Assembly: GCA_963693365.1 (NCBI GenBank)
Contig: CAVNZM010000014.1
Coordinates: 2,294,001-2,358,000 of the forward strand
DNA: 64,000 bases
From: Amoebidium appalachense
Taxonomy: Eukaryota; Ichthyosporea
Reading direction: 5' to 3'
In this document: positions 1 through 20,642 of the stretch, piece after piece
Numbering within the stretch: position 1 is the first letter of the stretch
Layout: each line of letters opens with the position of its first letter
Position numbers and translations under genes: made by a program
Notes under the pieces: generated by a model
Databases searched by the model: none
Told to the model about the DNA's origin: nothing
The model's input: only the letters and a program-made list of their open reading frames with translations

Positions 1-60
1 AGGGGGAAGGACGGGGGCAGGGGCGAGGGTGGGGCTCAGTGTGTGTGTGTGTGTCTGCGT

Positions 61-92
<32 letters not shown>

Positions 93-155
93 CGGAGTAG
101 GAACCGTTGAAGGGCTATAGAACCTGTTGAAAGGCAAGCGTGGGCCGGGGAAAGG

Positions 156-193
<38 letters not shown>

Positions 194-496
194 GGAATGC
201 AGCTCAATGGTCTTTCTTCTGTTTGCTACGTTATATGGAGTGGAAGTGGGTTTGGGAGGGGTGACCAGGGGAGGAGGGAGGAGACCAAGGTTTATTCTTA
301 GAAGGGACATACGCTGAACAGTTATGCTTGATGCTGTGCCTCGGGCTAACCGGTGCGTGTTTGTACTGTAACTACATGTGTGCACGTTAACATGGGGGGG
401 GGGGGGGGGGGGGGGGGGAGGGGGGGAGGGGGAGGGGGGGGGGGGGGGGGGGGGGGGGAGGGGAGGGGGAGGGGGGAGGGGAGGGGGGGAGGGAAA

Positions 497-530
<34 letters not shown>

Positions 531-1069
531 CGAGCATGATGGTGCTTTTTGTGGTGGTGGTATTAAATTAAATATTTAGCGTGTGTCTATTTGTCGACCT
601 CTCCATTTTTTTAATTTTTATTTTATTTATTTGTTTGTTTAGAGCAGAACCGCCATTTTCGACCATATGCACGATATGCCACACACAGTATAGACCGTGT
701 AAACCAATACAGTATGGTGGAGGAATTTATTAGAATGTGGTATGAGTATGCCTAACCCTAGATATTTGATTCAAAACACTCCATAATTCACCATGCACGT
801 GCACCAACCTTCCTCACACACCAACCTGTGAGGAAGGCGGCGCGGAGGGAGAGAGATAGGGAGGGAGAGAGAGAGTGTGTGTATTTAAAGGTTTTCCCTT
901 TTGGGGGGGGGAAGGGGGGGGGGGGGGGGGGGGAAGGGGGGATGTGGGAAAGTTTGTTATGGCTTCTCTTTGAGGGGATTAGATGGAGGGAGTTGGAGAG
1001 GCACCAGTGGGGTTGGTTTTTTTTTGTTTTCTTTTTTCTTTTTTTTTTTTGTTTGTTTGTTTGTTTGTT

Positions 1070-1124
<55 letters not shown>

Positions 1125-1261
1125 GACCGTCGTTGGTTCTCGCTCAACCTTAGACTGCTAGAATGTTGTTTTGCTGGGAGGGTGGATGTGTTGGGCCGTG
1201 GGTGGTCATAATAGGTCGGTAGGGGTGGGGGAGGTGTGGGTGCTTGTGGTTGTTGTGGGGA

Positions 1262-1305
<44 letters not shown>

Positions 1306-1422
1306 GCTATGATGATTATCAGTACCGGTAAAGAGGATGGAGGTTTGGGATGAAAGGAAGGGCGTGAGGGTGGCAGTGGTGTTGGGTATTGGTTGTGTGT
1401 GCATGTGTTTGGGGGGAGAGAT

Positions 1423-1455
<33 letters not shown>

Positions 1456-1456
1456 A

Positions 1457-1489
<33 letters not shown>

Positions 1490-1530
1490 CCTTCTCTCTT
1501 CATAACTGATCATTTTTATTATACGTCACA
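1..1530. repeat. Poly-G-rich, microsatellite-rich DNA (probably intron of the VMA21-like gene)
   Basis: This stretch holds several very long G-runs (about 150-192, 391-530 with scattered A, 1071-1123, 1264-1304, 1424-1453), a short (GT)n at 41-75 that passes straight into a G-run, a T-rich block at 1017-1070 that passes into a G-run, and a T-run at 1460-1487. Long open frames here read only as poly-Gly, poly-Pro or poly-Lys and are artefacts. Since the next feature is a terminal exon that starts at an AG splice site, most of this DNA is probably intron. I looked for an upstream exon with the first membrane helix of VMA21 and could not find one with confidence. Confidence 0.75.
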
Positions 1531-1533
1531 CAG

Positions 1534-1892
1534 AAAACCTGCCGCATCTGGGGTGGGACCCAGAGTTCTTTGCAGCCGGTGTAGCCATTTGTGTGGTGCA
1601 AATTGTCATCGGGCGATTCATATATGTTGCTGTGACAGAACAAGACGAACCGGAAGACTTGCAAGAAAAACAAGAAAGGGAAAAGGTTGTAATGAGCAAC
1701 GAGAAGGGTGGAACAGAGGATGTACACACTGAGGAAAACGGGGTTGAAGGCAAGGAGGAAGAGGTTGAAAAGGTGAAAGGGGACGGTGAGTTGGAGAGCA
1801 ACGGACAAACGGTGGATTCAAAGCCTAAAGAACAAGAAGTAGGGGAGGTGTCTGCGGCGAGGGTAAGAGATGTGGAAAAGAAAACACAATAG
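1534..1892 (+). CDS. VMA21-like V-ATPase assembly factor, terminal exon only
   Basis: VMA21 is a small ER membrane protein with two helices that chaperones assembly of the V-ATPase membrane (V0) sector. The exon follows a 'cacacag' acceptor (AG at 1532-1533), begins with two bases of a split codon, and reads NLPHLGWDPEFFAAGVAICV and onward to a TAG at 1890-1892. The hydrophobic segment (FFAAGVAICVVQIVIGRFIY) followed by VAVTEQ lines up with the second helix of human VMA21, where an FYAA start and a VYVAWNEG end occupy the same places. After the helix comes a charged Glu/Lys-rich tail of roughly 75 residues, far longer than the short tail of animal or yeast VMA21. The first helix lies upstream and was not found. 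The family call rests on one helix plus flanks, so it is good but not certain. Confidence 0.6.
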
Positions 1893-2146
1893 GTTTGTTT
1901 ACGCAACAAGAGGTTTTTTTTTTTTTGTTTTTTTTTTTGTGGCCAAAGGGTCTGCTGGTACAGACCGTGGCTTTTCGTCGATAATGATGCCATAATTCAC
2001 ACCAATATATTACGGCATTATACAGCGAATTTGTTGATATGACATGTTGCACGACATGTTACAACCTGCTTTCTCGTGATGAACAATTACTGATTAAAAC
2101 GTATGTACCCTATGTCACCGTGATCCTCCTAACACATGTGGGTTTT

Positions 2147-2152
2147 AATAAA
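2147..2152 (+). terminator. Poly(A) signal AATAAA for the VMA21-like gene
   Basis: A canonical AATAAA lies about 255 bases after the VMA21-like stop codon on the same strand. Position and strand fit; cleavage was not observed. Confidence 0.45.
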
Positions 2153-2586
2153 ATTATCTGATGCCAATGAAGTATCTATTATAGCCATGGCCTAAGGCTG
2201 TTGAATATAAGGCGACATGGGCTCGCGATCGCAGACACCTTTTGCAATTGTCTCAAGTTATTTGCAAAATTCTCCCTCCTCTAGATCCAGCTCACATGTT
2301 TGCAATCTCCATCCCGGCCCTCCCCCCCCCCCCCCCCCTCCCCCCACCCACCCACCCCTCCCCCACTTCCCCCACCCACCCACAGTGACCCACCCGGCAC
2401 CCACCCATTCGAATGACCCACGCGCACGTGTGTTCACCCCCCTTACTATATATAACCACTACTTTACGAATTCGAATCCACATAAGCATCCATAATCCTC
2501 ACAACATGAACTCTGAATGACGACACATGGGCATGTGCTTCACAGTGTGCCTGGCAGTGCCCCATATCGATACTCGTGTAACCGTT

Positions 2587-2617
<31 letters not shown>

Positions 2618-2796
2618 TGTGTGTGTGTGTGTGTGTGTGTCACGTTGTGTGTGCGCGTGTATTTGTGTGCGTGTACGTGTGCAAGTGCAAGTGCATGTGT
2701 GTGTGTGCGTGTGTGCAAGTGCATTTGTGTGTGTGCGTGTGTGCAAGTGCCTGTGCTTGCTTCTGTAAGTGTGTTTGTGTGTGTGTGTGTGTGTGT

Positions 2797-2855
<59 letters not shown>

Positions 2856-3315
2856 ACACCCCAAAAAAAACACCACCACTACCACCACCACCACCAAAAC
2901 GACGCACAAAGTATGCAAGAGAAGTAATATGTATATGAAAGTCCCTCCGCAGGAAGAGGGGGGGCTGGAGGTTAAGGATACTTGGTAATTTAATTTGGTT
3001 GATGCCGTCCAAGATATCTTGTACATCATAATCCAGACTAATAACGTGAAATTATCATACGACCGGATTGAGCAAAGGGCGAAGACAAAAAGACAACCAA
3101 CCAACCAGATAATTTGTAGGACGACGCGAGGGTGGGGAAGGAGAGGGGGGGAGGGGGGGGGGGGGGGGGGGTTGGCCCGAAGACCACTATGTGTATTTAT
3201 GTCCTTGAGTATGAATATGTCATTTCGTTTAAAGGCATCGCTACCTAAAAGGTTACACTCCATAAGCAAAGTTCTACCACATGTATTACAAAATATCCAA
3301 CTGCACTCAAGTCAA
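2153..3315. repeat. Intergenic simple repeats: C-tracts, (GT)n, C-run joined to (CA)n
   Basis: Contains a C-rich block (2319-2400), a (GT)n-rich block at 2588-2798 that runs directly into a C-run (2799-2841) and then (CA)n, and a short ACC repeat near 2873-2896. The block (GT)n-C(m)-(CA)n is partly self-complementary. A G-run lies at 3146-3170. No gene is supported here. Confidence 0.75.
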
Positions 3316-3987
3316 CTATCGGCCGAATTTCAAGTAGATTATAGCAGCAATGGCCAGAACAGCAAACACCATTATCCCGTACATAATAAGCTTATTCTGC
3401 CAGATTCTCCGCGCCATGGAATTGGCAACCCTCATGCTCTTGCGCAAGTTCGAATCTGTCTCGCGCAGTGTCTCTTTTGCTCGTACAATAGTGTCTCTCT
3501 GGTTGGCCAAATTCTCCATGACACCGATCCCGATCTCCTGGATTTCCAATGTTTGCCTCTCTGCCTCCTCAATCCTCCTACCCGTTTGGTGTAATCTCTC
3601 CGTGTTTCGCAACAGCAGCTGCCTCTGGTCGCTTCCTGTCAAATCGTCCAGGTCCATATTCTGAACATCGATAAGCTCCTCTCTGTTTGCCTCCGTGAAG
3701 GCAACGGCAGCTTTTCTCAGCTCCTTTTCCAGGTTGCTAACTTCAGCCCTGTAGGCGTCGACTCGTCGCAGCAGCTTTGCCTTTACGTCCTTTGATGATT
3801 GCTCCCTCGCCTCAAACTCCATTTGATCAACCACTTCGTTGATTTCGGATAGTTTTGCTTGGCACTCCTGGACTGCCTTGGACTTCTGGGGCCCCTGTGT
3901 CTTCTTCACTTTGGAGCCGATTATAGCGGTGACGGCAGCCGAGAGCTCGGCAAATGCCTGTGCATGCTCTTCAAACATGTCTGTCAT
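3316..3987 (-). CDS. VTI1: VTI1-family Qb-SNARE, intronless
   Basis: This 223-residue protein is a tail-anchored SNARE of the VTI1 family, which acts in Golgi-to-endosome and endosome-to-vacuole/lysosome fusion as the Qb helix of the SNARE bundle. Residues 1-100 form the helical N-terminal domain (start MTDMFEEHAQ). The SNARE motif spans about 141-199; the block ENLANQRDTI places Gln163 at the expected central 'zero layer', and RETDSNLRKS is the characteristic VTI1 segment. A single membrane helix (about 201-219) is followed by only KFGR, as usual for a C-tail anchor. The length matches the family. Unlike most genes in the window it has no intron and no internal repeat, so the model is secure. 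It is transcribed toward the VMA21-like gene, so the two are convergent. Confidence 0.95.
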   Translation of the reverse strand: MTDMFEEHAQAFAELSAAVTAIIGSKVKKTQGPQKSKAVQECQAKLSEINEVVDQMEFEAREQSSKDVKAKLLRRVDAYRAEVSNLEKELRKAAVAFTEANREELIDVQNMDLDDLTGSDQRQLLLRNTERLHQTGRRIEEAERQTLEIQEIGIGVMENLANQRDTIVRAKETLRETDSNLRKSMRVANSMARRIWQNKLIMYGIMVFAVLAIAAIIYLKFGR

Positions 3988-4231
3988 TTTAGCTGTTGGT
4001 TCGCTCCCCGCGTAGAGACTCGTTGATGAGTAAAAGTTGGGTTTGTGGGGAGTTGAGCTACGGGGTTGGAGGTAGGAGAACAGAAGCGTGAAGCATCAAA
4101 CAACTTCTTTTACTGCAAACAAACAGAAGTGATAAATTACGACGTTGCGTGTGTTATCCCTCGATACAGGCTTAGCGACCTGAATCCTGGCCTGTTGTGC
4201 TCCACACGTTGTTGGGCAACCAGGTTTTTAA

Positions 4232-4264
<33 letters not shown>

Positions 4265-5369
4265 GGTTTGAATCTGATTATGCAGATCGTCGATCATGGG
4301 AAAGAATTTTTCAGGTGTGCAATTAAATTAGAAAAAGTTATAAACCATAACACATCAAATAGACACATATGTTAACCCAATAGTTAATCCCTAAACACAA
4401 ATTTCTATCAACAAGTTACTCTCGAACTCATTAGGCATGTTTTTTCGTTATCTGTTCCAAACGTTTTCTGGTCTGGTGGGAAGCTTTTTGTATCCGGGCC
4501 AACCGGGCGGTGTGTACTATTTTTAGACGCTTACGTCATTCTGCTCATGACGTCATCATTTTGAGCCCCATCGCACCCGCGCGCGGGACTTTCAAAACGC
4601 TGCACCGACAGACAGACAGAACGAGAGAAAGAACTTGTAACGGCCGGGTGAAATAAGGGGCCCATGCATTTCCAAGTTTCTTCAGCAGATGGCTCTTTAG
4701 ATTTCAGGAGTTTAGGAAACCTGGGGGCAGTTGTGTTATAGTATTTTAGATCTGCTGGGTTGGAATGAAAAGGCATTTCTGCGGGTGCTGTCACATTAGG
4801 CTTGTTTAGCACAAGCATTGGGGGTCTTTTTGCCCCCCTCCTCAGGTTTACGCAGGTTTTTGTTTAGCTGAGAGATGTAAAGCTGAACTGACACACAAAT
4901 TGGCAACGCTTAGAACATGCTGAAGCATCCGCTGAGGTTTTCCCGTTGTTCGTTCATCATTGGCGCGGGATCAGGATCACGAAGATCCTTTTCAGATCTC
5001 GCGCATTTCCAAGAAGCTGGGTCACGAAGTTTTTCATACAAACACAACAAGGGATTACATTTTCGCTGCCTTTTCAGCCTTTTTATCCCACCGTGACTTC
5101 ACAACCTCTCAACCTTTACGCGCCACAACTTGGAGGTTCAGCCTTCCCAGCGCCTACCTACAAAATGGTACATCCAATCCTTCCACCTATAAGCTGATAC
5201 AACTCGCCCTTTACTGTGTTACAGCCCAGCACATCACTTATTTGCAACTAGGAGCTCCATCACACGCGCCCTTTGATATAGCCGACCTGTTTTACGGAAT
5301 CACTTTCTGCTATGTCGCTATCCGGTACTTGCTTCAATGGGTTAATGAAAAGGACAATCTCGCTCGTCT

Positions 5370-5453
<84 letters not shown>

Positions 5454-5721
5454 CCGTATTCCACGACCCTTAATTCCTTTTATCCCATTCCATCCCTTAC
5501 TTCCCATTTTCCACATGATCTCTCACTTGTCTCGATTAAAGTTCATCTTGCTGAGTTGCCTGCTGCCAAAGCCTTGTGCCATCTTTTCCCTCTAACGTAC
5601 CTTTCCTTTCTCTTCCTATCCCCCCCCCCCCCCCCCCAACCCCCCGCCGCGCTCTCTCTGCACAACATACCACAAGGTTATCTAAACTAGAAACGTGCAA
5701 ACGTTCACACACACACACATG

Positions 5722-5781
<60 letters not shown>
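3988..5781. other. Gap between VTI1 and the MIT-domain gene; upstream exons of the latter expected here
   Basis: Includes the 5' flank of VTI1, an A-run of about 33 bases near 4229-4262, and (CA)n at 5376-5451 and 5705-5780. Several moderately long frames exist between 4917 and 5595, but they overlap in different frames, none shows a recognisable domain, and the longest ends in (CA)n read as His-Thr. The first coding exon(s) of the MIT-domain gene must lie here or be very short; I could not choose one. Confidence 0.5.
4548..4555. promoter_or_regulatory. Perfect CRE/ATF palindrome TGACGTCA
   Basis: The 8-base palindrome TGACGTCA, the binding site of CREB/ATF bZIP factors in animals and fungi, sits about 560 bases upstream of the VTI1 start and about 1.2 kb before the first recognised MIT-gene exon, next to a GC-rich patch (4565-4590). 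It could serve either gene. One such site in 64 kb could also be chance. Confidence 0.3.
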
Positions 5782-13739
<7,958 letters not shown>

Positions 13740-14602
13740 ATATAGATATATATAGTGCATCCTTCCCCCTCCTCCCCCCCCCCCCCTCCCTCCCTCCCCC
13801 CCCTCCCTCGGAGTCCGTTTTTTTCCTAATTTTTCTCCAATATTTGTAACGACGCGCGTATTTACACACAGCCTGCCCCCCCCCCCCTTCCCCCCTCCCT
13901 CTCCCCACCACCACCACCACCACCAGGCTGGTGTGTGTCTGTGCACATGCGTGTGCGTGCGTGTGTGCGTGCGTGCGTGCATGTATTTGCCACCACACGC
14001 GTCAGGTATGCCCCTCTTTTCATCAATAGCGATTGTTCAGATTTAGGTGCCCTAATACCGCGGCGGTCGCCAGCAGTATTCGTGCAACAACACGTTTAGA
14101 GCAGTGTGGGTCGCTGTACATTCGAGTCGGTGTTTTACCTTTTTGGCAGCCTTACAGCAACCTTTTTCAGGATTCGGTAAGCCTGGTTCGTGTGTGTTTG
14201 GATCCCTTTATAGCGAATGAATGAATGATACACGATGTAGTTGATCGCTTTTAATTACAAATAGAAGAGCAGCGTAGCTAATCTATCGATGTATGTGTAA
14301 TAATCATCCGGGCTTGCTGGCTTGCCCGACATAAAAATAAATACTGTTTTCCTTTCCATGATTTGCATTGGGACATTCTGCCAGGGAGTCTAGTTCGAGG
14401 GGTTGGTCTGGCACGTACTGACTGTGCCCTCTAGCCTATGTACGACAAATCGACGCTGGCTATTTTTCAAGGGCAGGTGAGTCACGTGATCAGCCGCTCT
14501 CCGGGTCGTCCGCGTCCCCTTGCAATTGAAAAATAAGAGCTACCTCAGAAGGTCAGGGGGTTGATGGGTGGGGTTGAAAAGTTTTACCCTAACCCTTTTT
14601 TT

Positions 14603-14636
<34 letters not shown>

Positions 14637-15287
14637 TGGTAATTTCTAGGGGGTAGAATCTGGTGGTAAAAAATTGGGTTTTCCCCGTCCTGCAGGGGGG
14701 GGGGGGGGGACATAGGTGTTTGCGCAAACACCTTGGTGCGCGCCGAGCCAGTCAAAAGGCTCCCGACCGTTGGAATGTCATGTAGGACTTATATCAACCA
14801 ATAGTATTAGCGTAGAATAGACTAAATGTGGTTAGTTTTAGAATGCGTTCTAAACCAATGGTATTAGACATTGGAATAGTCATATATGGTAGATTTGCGT
14901 AGGATCCCGATCACCTTAGAGTAGGCTCTTCAGATTCTAGATATATTCGGGAAAGCTTCTATATTAGGATATGATAGCCAAGACAGGTCGATAAATAGGT
15001 TAGATAGACCCCGTCATTATTGGAAATTGGAATGTTTGGTATTTGGAGGATCATTCTGTTCATTTGAATCATTTCCGTCACGAGCTCTTGTATGGACGTG
15101 CTGTAGCCTGTTGGCATTGTAAAATGCCAGTACATTTTTGAAAGCTAAACTAAACTTTTGATTTTGATGCAAAGTTGTCTGCTTGAGGAAACGCAATACA
15201 GCCTTGCTTTCATTCTGTGTCGTTGCTTTCTGGTTAGCGTTGTGCATGATTCGCGGCTTGTGTCGAAAAACTTCAAGGCTCAGTAAG
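13740..15287. other. Intergenic region after the MIT-domain gene
   Basis: Contains C-tracts (13765-13810, 13877-13905), an AATAAA at 14336-14341 on the + strand about 600 bases after the MIT-gene stop (possible poly(A) signal), a G-run at 14606-14635, and otherwise ordinary AT-balanced DNA. Short frames around 14033-14224 and 15017-15364 lack recognisable features. No gene is supported. Confidence 0.55.
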
Positions 15288-15610
15288 ATGGCACGCATGA
15301 AGACAACCTTCCCCCCTGCTGCTGAAGGGGCCGCAGACAAGAAGCTAAAGAGTAAGCCAAGCATTCCCGGGCATGTTGAAAGGCACGCTTTTTGTGGACT
15401 TTCCCATTCTTTTCATAGTTTCTGTGCTAAGCGTGTGTCTGGGCGATTCGTGCGTGTTTGTTTTCTGTGTACATGCAGGGAGGGCTACCACCATGCTGCC
15501 GGGGTTGCTTGGCAATAGAGGTTTTTTGTATGCGTGTGTGTTGGTGGTGGTAGTAGTTTTGTTGGGGGGGGCGGGTTCGGTAGGAGGTTGGGGAGGTCCG
15601 TCCTTTATAT

Positions 15611-15685
<75 letters not shown>

Positions 15686-16609
15686 TTTTATTTATTTATT
15701 TTTTTTTTTTTTTTTTTTTGGGGGGGCGGGGGAGGGGGAGAGGGGGGATGCAGGAAGCAGGGAGGGAAAACGGTGGTCGGGGAGGAAGGGGGAGGGGGGG
15801 GGGGGGGTGGGGGGGGGGGGGTGGATTCGCACAGGCATTTGTGCACCCAAGTGGCTGTGTATGCCATGGCGCTTTCATGTTGGTGAAAAGTTTTTGCTCG
15901 TCACCGTGCCTTTTAGAATCGTTGCCTGCTGATTGTGGCATGGTGATGAATTTTTACGATCTCTCTGTTAGATCACTAATACAAATGCGTTGTCATGAGT
16001 AGGAGGAACCTCCTGCACACGCGAGCATCAGCACAAGAAGAAACAGGATTGTGTGTGAACGTTACGAGTAGCTAATCAATATATAAAACCCCCTTGCCGA
16101 CTATGAGCAAGTGAGCTGGAGGTAGATCAATTGCATGAGCATGTGCACCCATCGCCGAACACACTCTGTTTGCACCAGGTGTACTGGTTATATCATGTGA
16201 AGACGCATGGCTTTTTTCAGAAGTACCGATTGCAATCACCATGCACTCGCTCCTGCGGTTGTGCAACTTATTTACCGGTTTTGGGCAGAGGGCACGCAGC
16301 TGAAGGAAAACAAGGGAAAACAAGAAGAGATTGGCAAGTCGGCCAAGGGGTAGGTATTGAAGTGGACATTTTTTTTTTTTTTTTTTGGGGGGGGGGGGGG
16401 CTTTCGATGTTTTTTGCCATTCTCATTCGAGCGCAGGACTCTTCACACATCGGCGCCTACGCACGCGCACTATAGGTACGAAGTTGAATGGCTCAGTCCT
16501 TTTTTCTTTTCTTTCCCCCCCGCCCCCCCCCTTCCCCCCTTTTCTTTCTGGGCCTCTTTTTCTTCATGTTTTCTTTTCTGCTGTTATTATTCCTTTTTTT
16601 TTGGCGGGG

Positions 16610-16644
<35 letters not shown>

Positions 16645-17253
16645 ATTTTTTCACACTAGCAAACACACCAACGGAGAAAAAAAGCTACGCTACAATAAAT
16701 GAATTGGTTGGATTCCCTCAAATGGAAAATGAAAATAAAAGAAGTAACCAAGCTACATTTCGTATATTTAAATCATTGAGTTTGGGTGATCCGTTTTCTT
16801 GATATGTGATTTTTTTTTTTTTTTATGTGAGCAAAACAAAATGGGAAAAAAAAAAAGAAAAAAAAAAAAAGAAAAAAAAATTTGAAAACGAAATTACCAG
16901 TCGTAATCCAGGTATTTGTTCTTTCGCGCTAACGCCCTGCCTGTTGCTAGCAGTAGCAGCAAAACAACCCACCCAACCCTCCCCAAACGAGACACCAAAG
17001 GCCACCTTATATTTCCCGACCACCCGGATTTTCGGCCCAACCTCAGTCCGGAGGAAATCATTCAGAGTGGGTCCTTTGGCGGCACTTATTTTAGGCCCAT
17101 TTACTCCTCAGTCACAAAGCAGGTAAGAAGTTCGCTCTTGTTACCCTCCCCCTCCCCCCCCCCCCCCCCTTTTTTTTTCTTTGGGGGGGGGGGGGGGGGG
17201 GGGGGGGGGTGCATATGAAGTTGAATGTGAGGTGTTGGTGGTGGTGGTATGTA

Positions 17254-17309
<56 letters not shown>

Positions 17310-17617
17310 GGTGAGGGGGGGGGGGGGGGGGGGGGGGAGGGACTTTAAGATTGGATGTGATGGAACCGTTTTACGGGTACAGAACATTATTTGCTGTTGT
17401 TAACCTAGGCATTTTTCTTATACTTTATTTATTACGTTGGCGGGGAGCCTCCGGGGGGGGGGAGGGGGGGGGCTGAGGATGGGGGGGGGGGGGGGGGGGG
17501 GGTATGTAGGGAGAAAGGGGAGAGAATATAATATTTGACGTGGTGAAGAGGTTGTGAAAGAAGTGCCTGGGAAGTCATGCAAGTAGTAGGATGTGGGGGA
17601 ATCTTTTTTTTTTTTTT

Positions 17618-17652
<35 letters not shown>

Positions 17653-18172
17653 GGGAGGGCGGGAGGGGTTGTTTGGGGTCAGGGTAACCGTTGTTGTTGC
17701 GTTGCCAGTGTTGTTTTTCCTGAGAGTGAGATGGGGGGTGTGTGTGTTGGGGGGGGGGGGGAGGGGGGACTTCGTTGTAAATGTGTTCTGTAAGAAAAGG
17801 TGGGGCTTTCCTTGTGTGCTCTTAACTCCTTATTCCTTCAATAACGTGATCAACCCCCCCCCCTCCCCCCCCCCCCCCGGGGTTCTTGTTCCCGCTTCCC
17901 CCCCCCCCCCCTCCCCCCGGTTCTTCCCTACGATACTTGTCTCATAAATCTTAACACAATTGGTGGCTTTCGCTAACATAACCATTTTTCCCTTTTTTTT
18001 TGAAAAACATTTTTAGCAACACAAGGGTGAATGGAAGGAATTCGAGCAGCACGGGTGGTTTAAGGGGGTGGACGTCAGTAAGATGGTGACGTCATCGACA
18101 TACCGCATAGACGTGAATAAGTACAAGGTATGTTTAACGGCTTCGTGCCCTTCCACCCCCCTTCCCCCCTCA

Positions 18173-18203
<31 letters not shown>

Positions 18204-18233
18204 GTTCACACACGAAACACACAAGATTTTACT

Positions 18234-18286
<53 letters not shown>

Positions 18287-18505
18287 CGGCACACACGTGC
18301 ACGGGCGCGTGCGCACACACACACACATACACTCACACACTCAAGCAGACGCACACACATGCTCGCGTACACGCAAAAAGACCACATCATCACTTTTTCA
18401 CTCACTGACAATGACCCACCTCACGCACACACACACGCACGCACACACACACACACACATGTGCGCGCGCGCGCTTGCGCGCGAACACGTACACGTACAC
18501 ACACA

Positions 18506-18542
<37 letters not shown>

Positions 18543-19146
18543 TCACACACTCACACACACACATCCTCTCTCACTCACTCACCCACCCACCCACTCACTC
18601 ACACTCGCACACACACAAACACACACACGTACACGTACACGTACACGTACACACGTACACACACACATACACAGGCCAAGTGCGGCCAAACTCTTGAATA
18701 CTGGCAGGAACATGGTTGGATTGTGGCCCAGGACCCCTACGGGTGGTTTCAGTGGTATTGCAGGTTCTATCTTGGAAGACGAACACCACACGACAAAAGG
18801 TGCGCGATTGTTGTCGATTGATCTTGAAAGTACATGATTCGATTAGTGTTTTTATGCGTAAAATGGGTGAAATGGGTGAATTGGGGGGTAACCTTAGGTC
18901 GCAAGAGTGGTGTCTGAATTTTCGGAGATTTGTTGGGTGTTGTTCTACACTGTGAGAAGAAATGACAGATCGTATGTGTACGTAATTTTTTCTTTTATGA
19001 GTTGATGCAGTAGTCAGTGAACTTGCACACGATATCTTATGCCGCTGTTCTCGTTTTTTGGAAGTGTTAAGGGTTTGTTTGTGTGATTGGTGGCGGTGGT
19101 GGTAATGTGTGTGTGTGTGTGTGGGTGTGGGTGGGTGTGTGGGTGT

Positions 19147-19195
<49 letters not shown>

Positions 19196-19209
19196 GGTGT
19201 GTGGGTGTG

Positions 19210-19286
<77 letters not shown>

Positions 19287-19801
19287 TGCTTGTGTGCACG
19301 GGTGTCTCCGTGCTTGTGTGTTTGTGTGTGTGTGTACGTGTGTGTGTGCGTGCGTGTGGACTTTTTCCCCACTTTCTTTTTTTTTTTTGTGGAGGGGGAG
19401 GGAGGGGGGAGGGGGGGCAGATAGAATTGCCAAGAAGCAAAGAAGAGATGCGAAGGAGGAAGGGGGAAAAAGGGGGAGGGGGGAGGGGGAGGGGGGAGGG
19501 GGGGGGGGGGGGGTCCAGCTAGGGGAGACTTTGCACCCATGTTTCCAGGCCTGATGTATTGCTCTTGCGTTGGGGCATTCGACTATAATGACCTGAACTG
19601 ATTGGACTAGAGCACGTACTGACTGGAAATGGTTTCCTTATTAGGCAAATTGCACGGTGGAAGGCCATCTGCGGGCTGACTGGAAGGTGGCGGAACAATC
19701 TAATCGCGAAATGTGTCAGGTGACCCCCTCCCCGCCCCCTCTTCCCCGCCCCCTCCCTCCCTCCCCCCCCCCCCCCCCCCCTCCCCCCGCACCCCTCCCG
19801 A

Positions 19802-19836
<35 letters not shown>

Positions 19837-20571
19837 AGACCCGGCTTGTACACCCGAGGAGTATACTATGCCACGGTGCCTGTGTGTAGGTATCATACAT
19901 GCATTTGAGGGACGTGGTACGATAGCAATATAATGATAATAAGTTGGCGATACAAAGAACTGAGTGATACAATGCTAAATAATAAGTAGTGGTAATGTGA
20001 TGCTTATGAGATTTATAATTGTCATAGTGTTTAGTTAACATGCTTCATATAACTAGTAGTAGTAATATGTAATGCTTATGTAATGAAATCAAGTGATGTT
20101 TATTGACATTAACATTTACTGTGGTGGTGATGAAGACGATAGTGGTAGAGATCCCTATAATGATGGTGCTTCATAGTAGATAACTAACATAAAAACAATG
20201 GAAAGAAAAAAGAAATACTCAGAAAAGAAAGAGGGGAAGGAAAGTTTTTTTTTTTTTTTTTTTAAAAGACAAGAGAGGAAGACACATGATACACAAGCAT
20301 CTCCACCCGAACTAAACATATCGTTTCCACATCCTTTCAACTTCGGATTTCCTCTCGGATATTTGGAGAACGAAGACCAACTAACCTCGCTTCTGGTTAT
20401 ATTTTCGATCATATTTTTGATTTACGCCTGGCCACACACACATTAGGCACCTTTGACAACACATGTGTTCACAGCACTAATCATTACAATTACTTAAAAC
20501 GTGGTTGCACACACATACACACCATGTGCATTTTCACACTGCACATCAACACACAGGGGCAGGCGCCTGAT

Positions 20572-20608
<37 letters not shown>

Positions 20609-20611
20609 ACT

Positions 20612-20642
<31 letters not shown>

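Noticed and set aside
346-1503. Open frames encoding poly-Gly, poly-Pro and poly-Lys peptides
   Set aside because: They are direct readings of G-, C- and T-homopolymers and have no non-repeat sequence, start context or partner exons.
4960-5595. 211-codon frame proposed as first exon of the MIT-domain gene
   Set aside because: It overlaps other open frames of similar quality, reads into (CA)n, and I found no donor that would join it in phase 0 to 5782 with sensible sequence.
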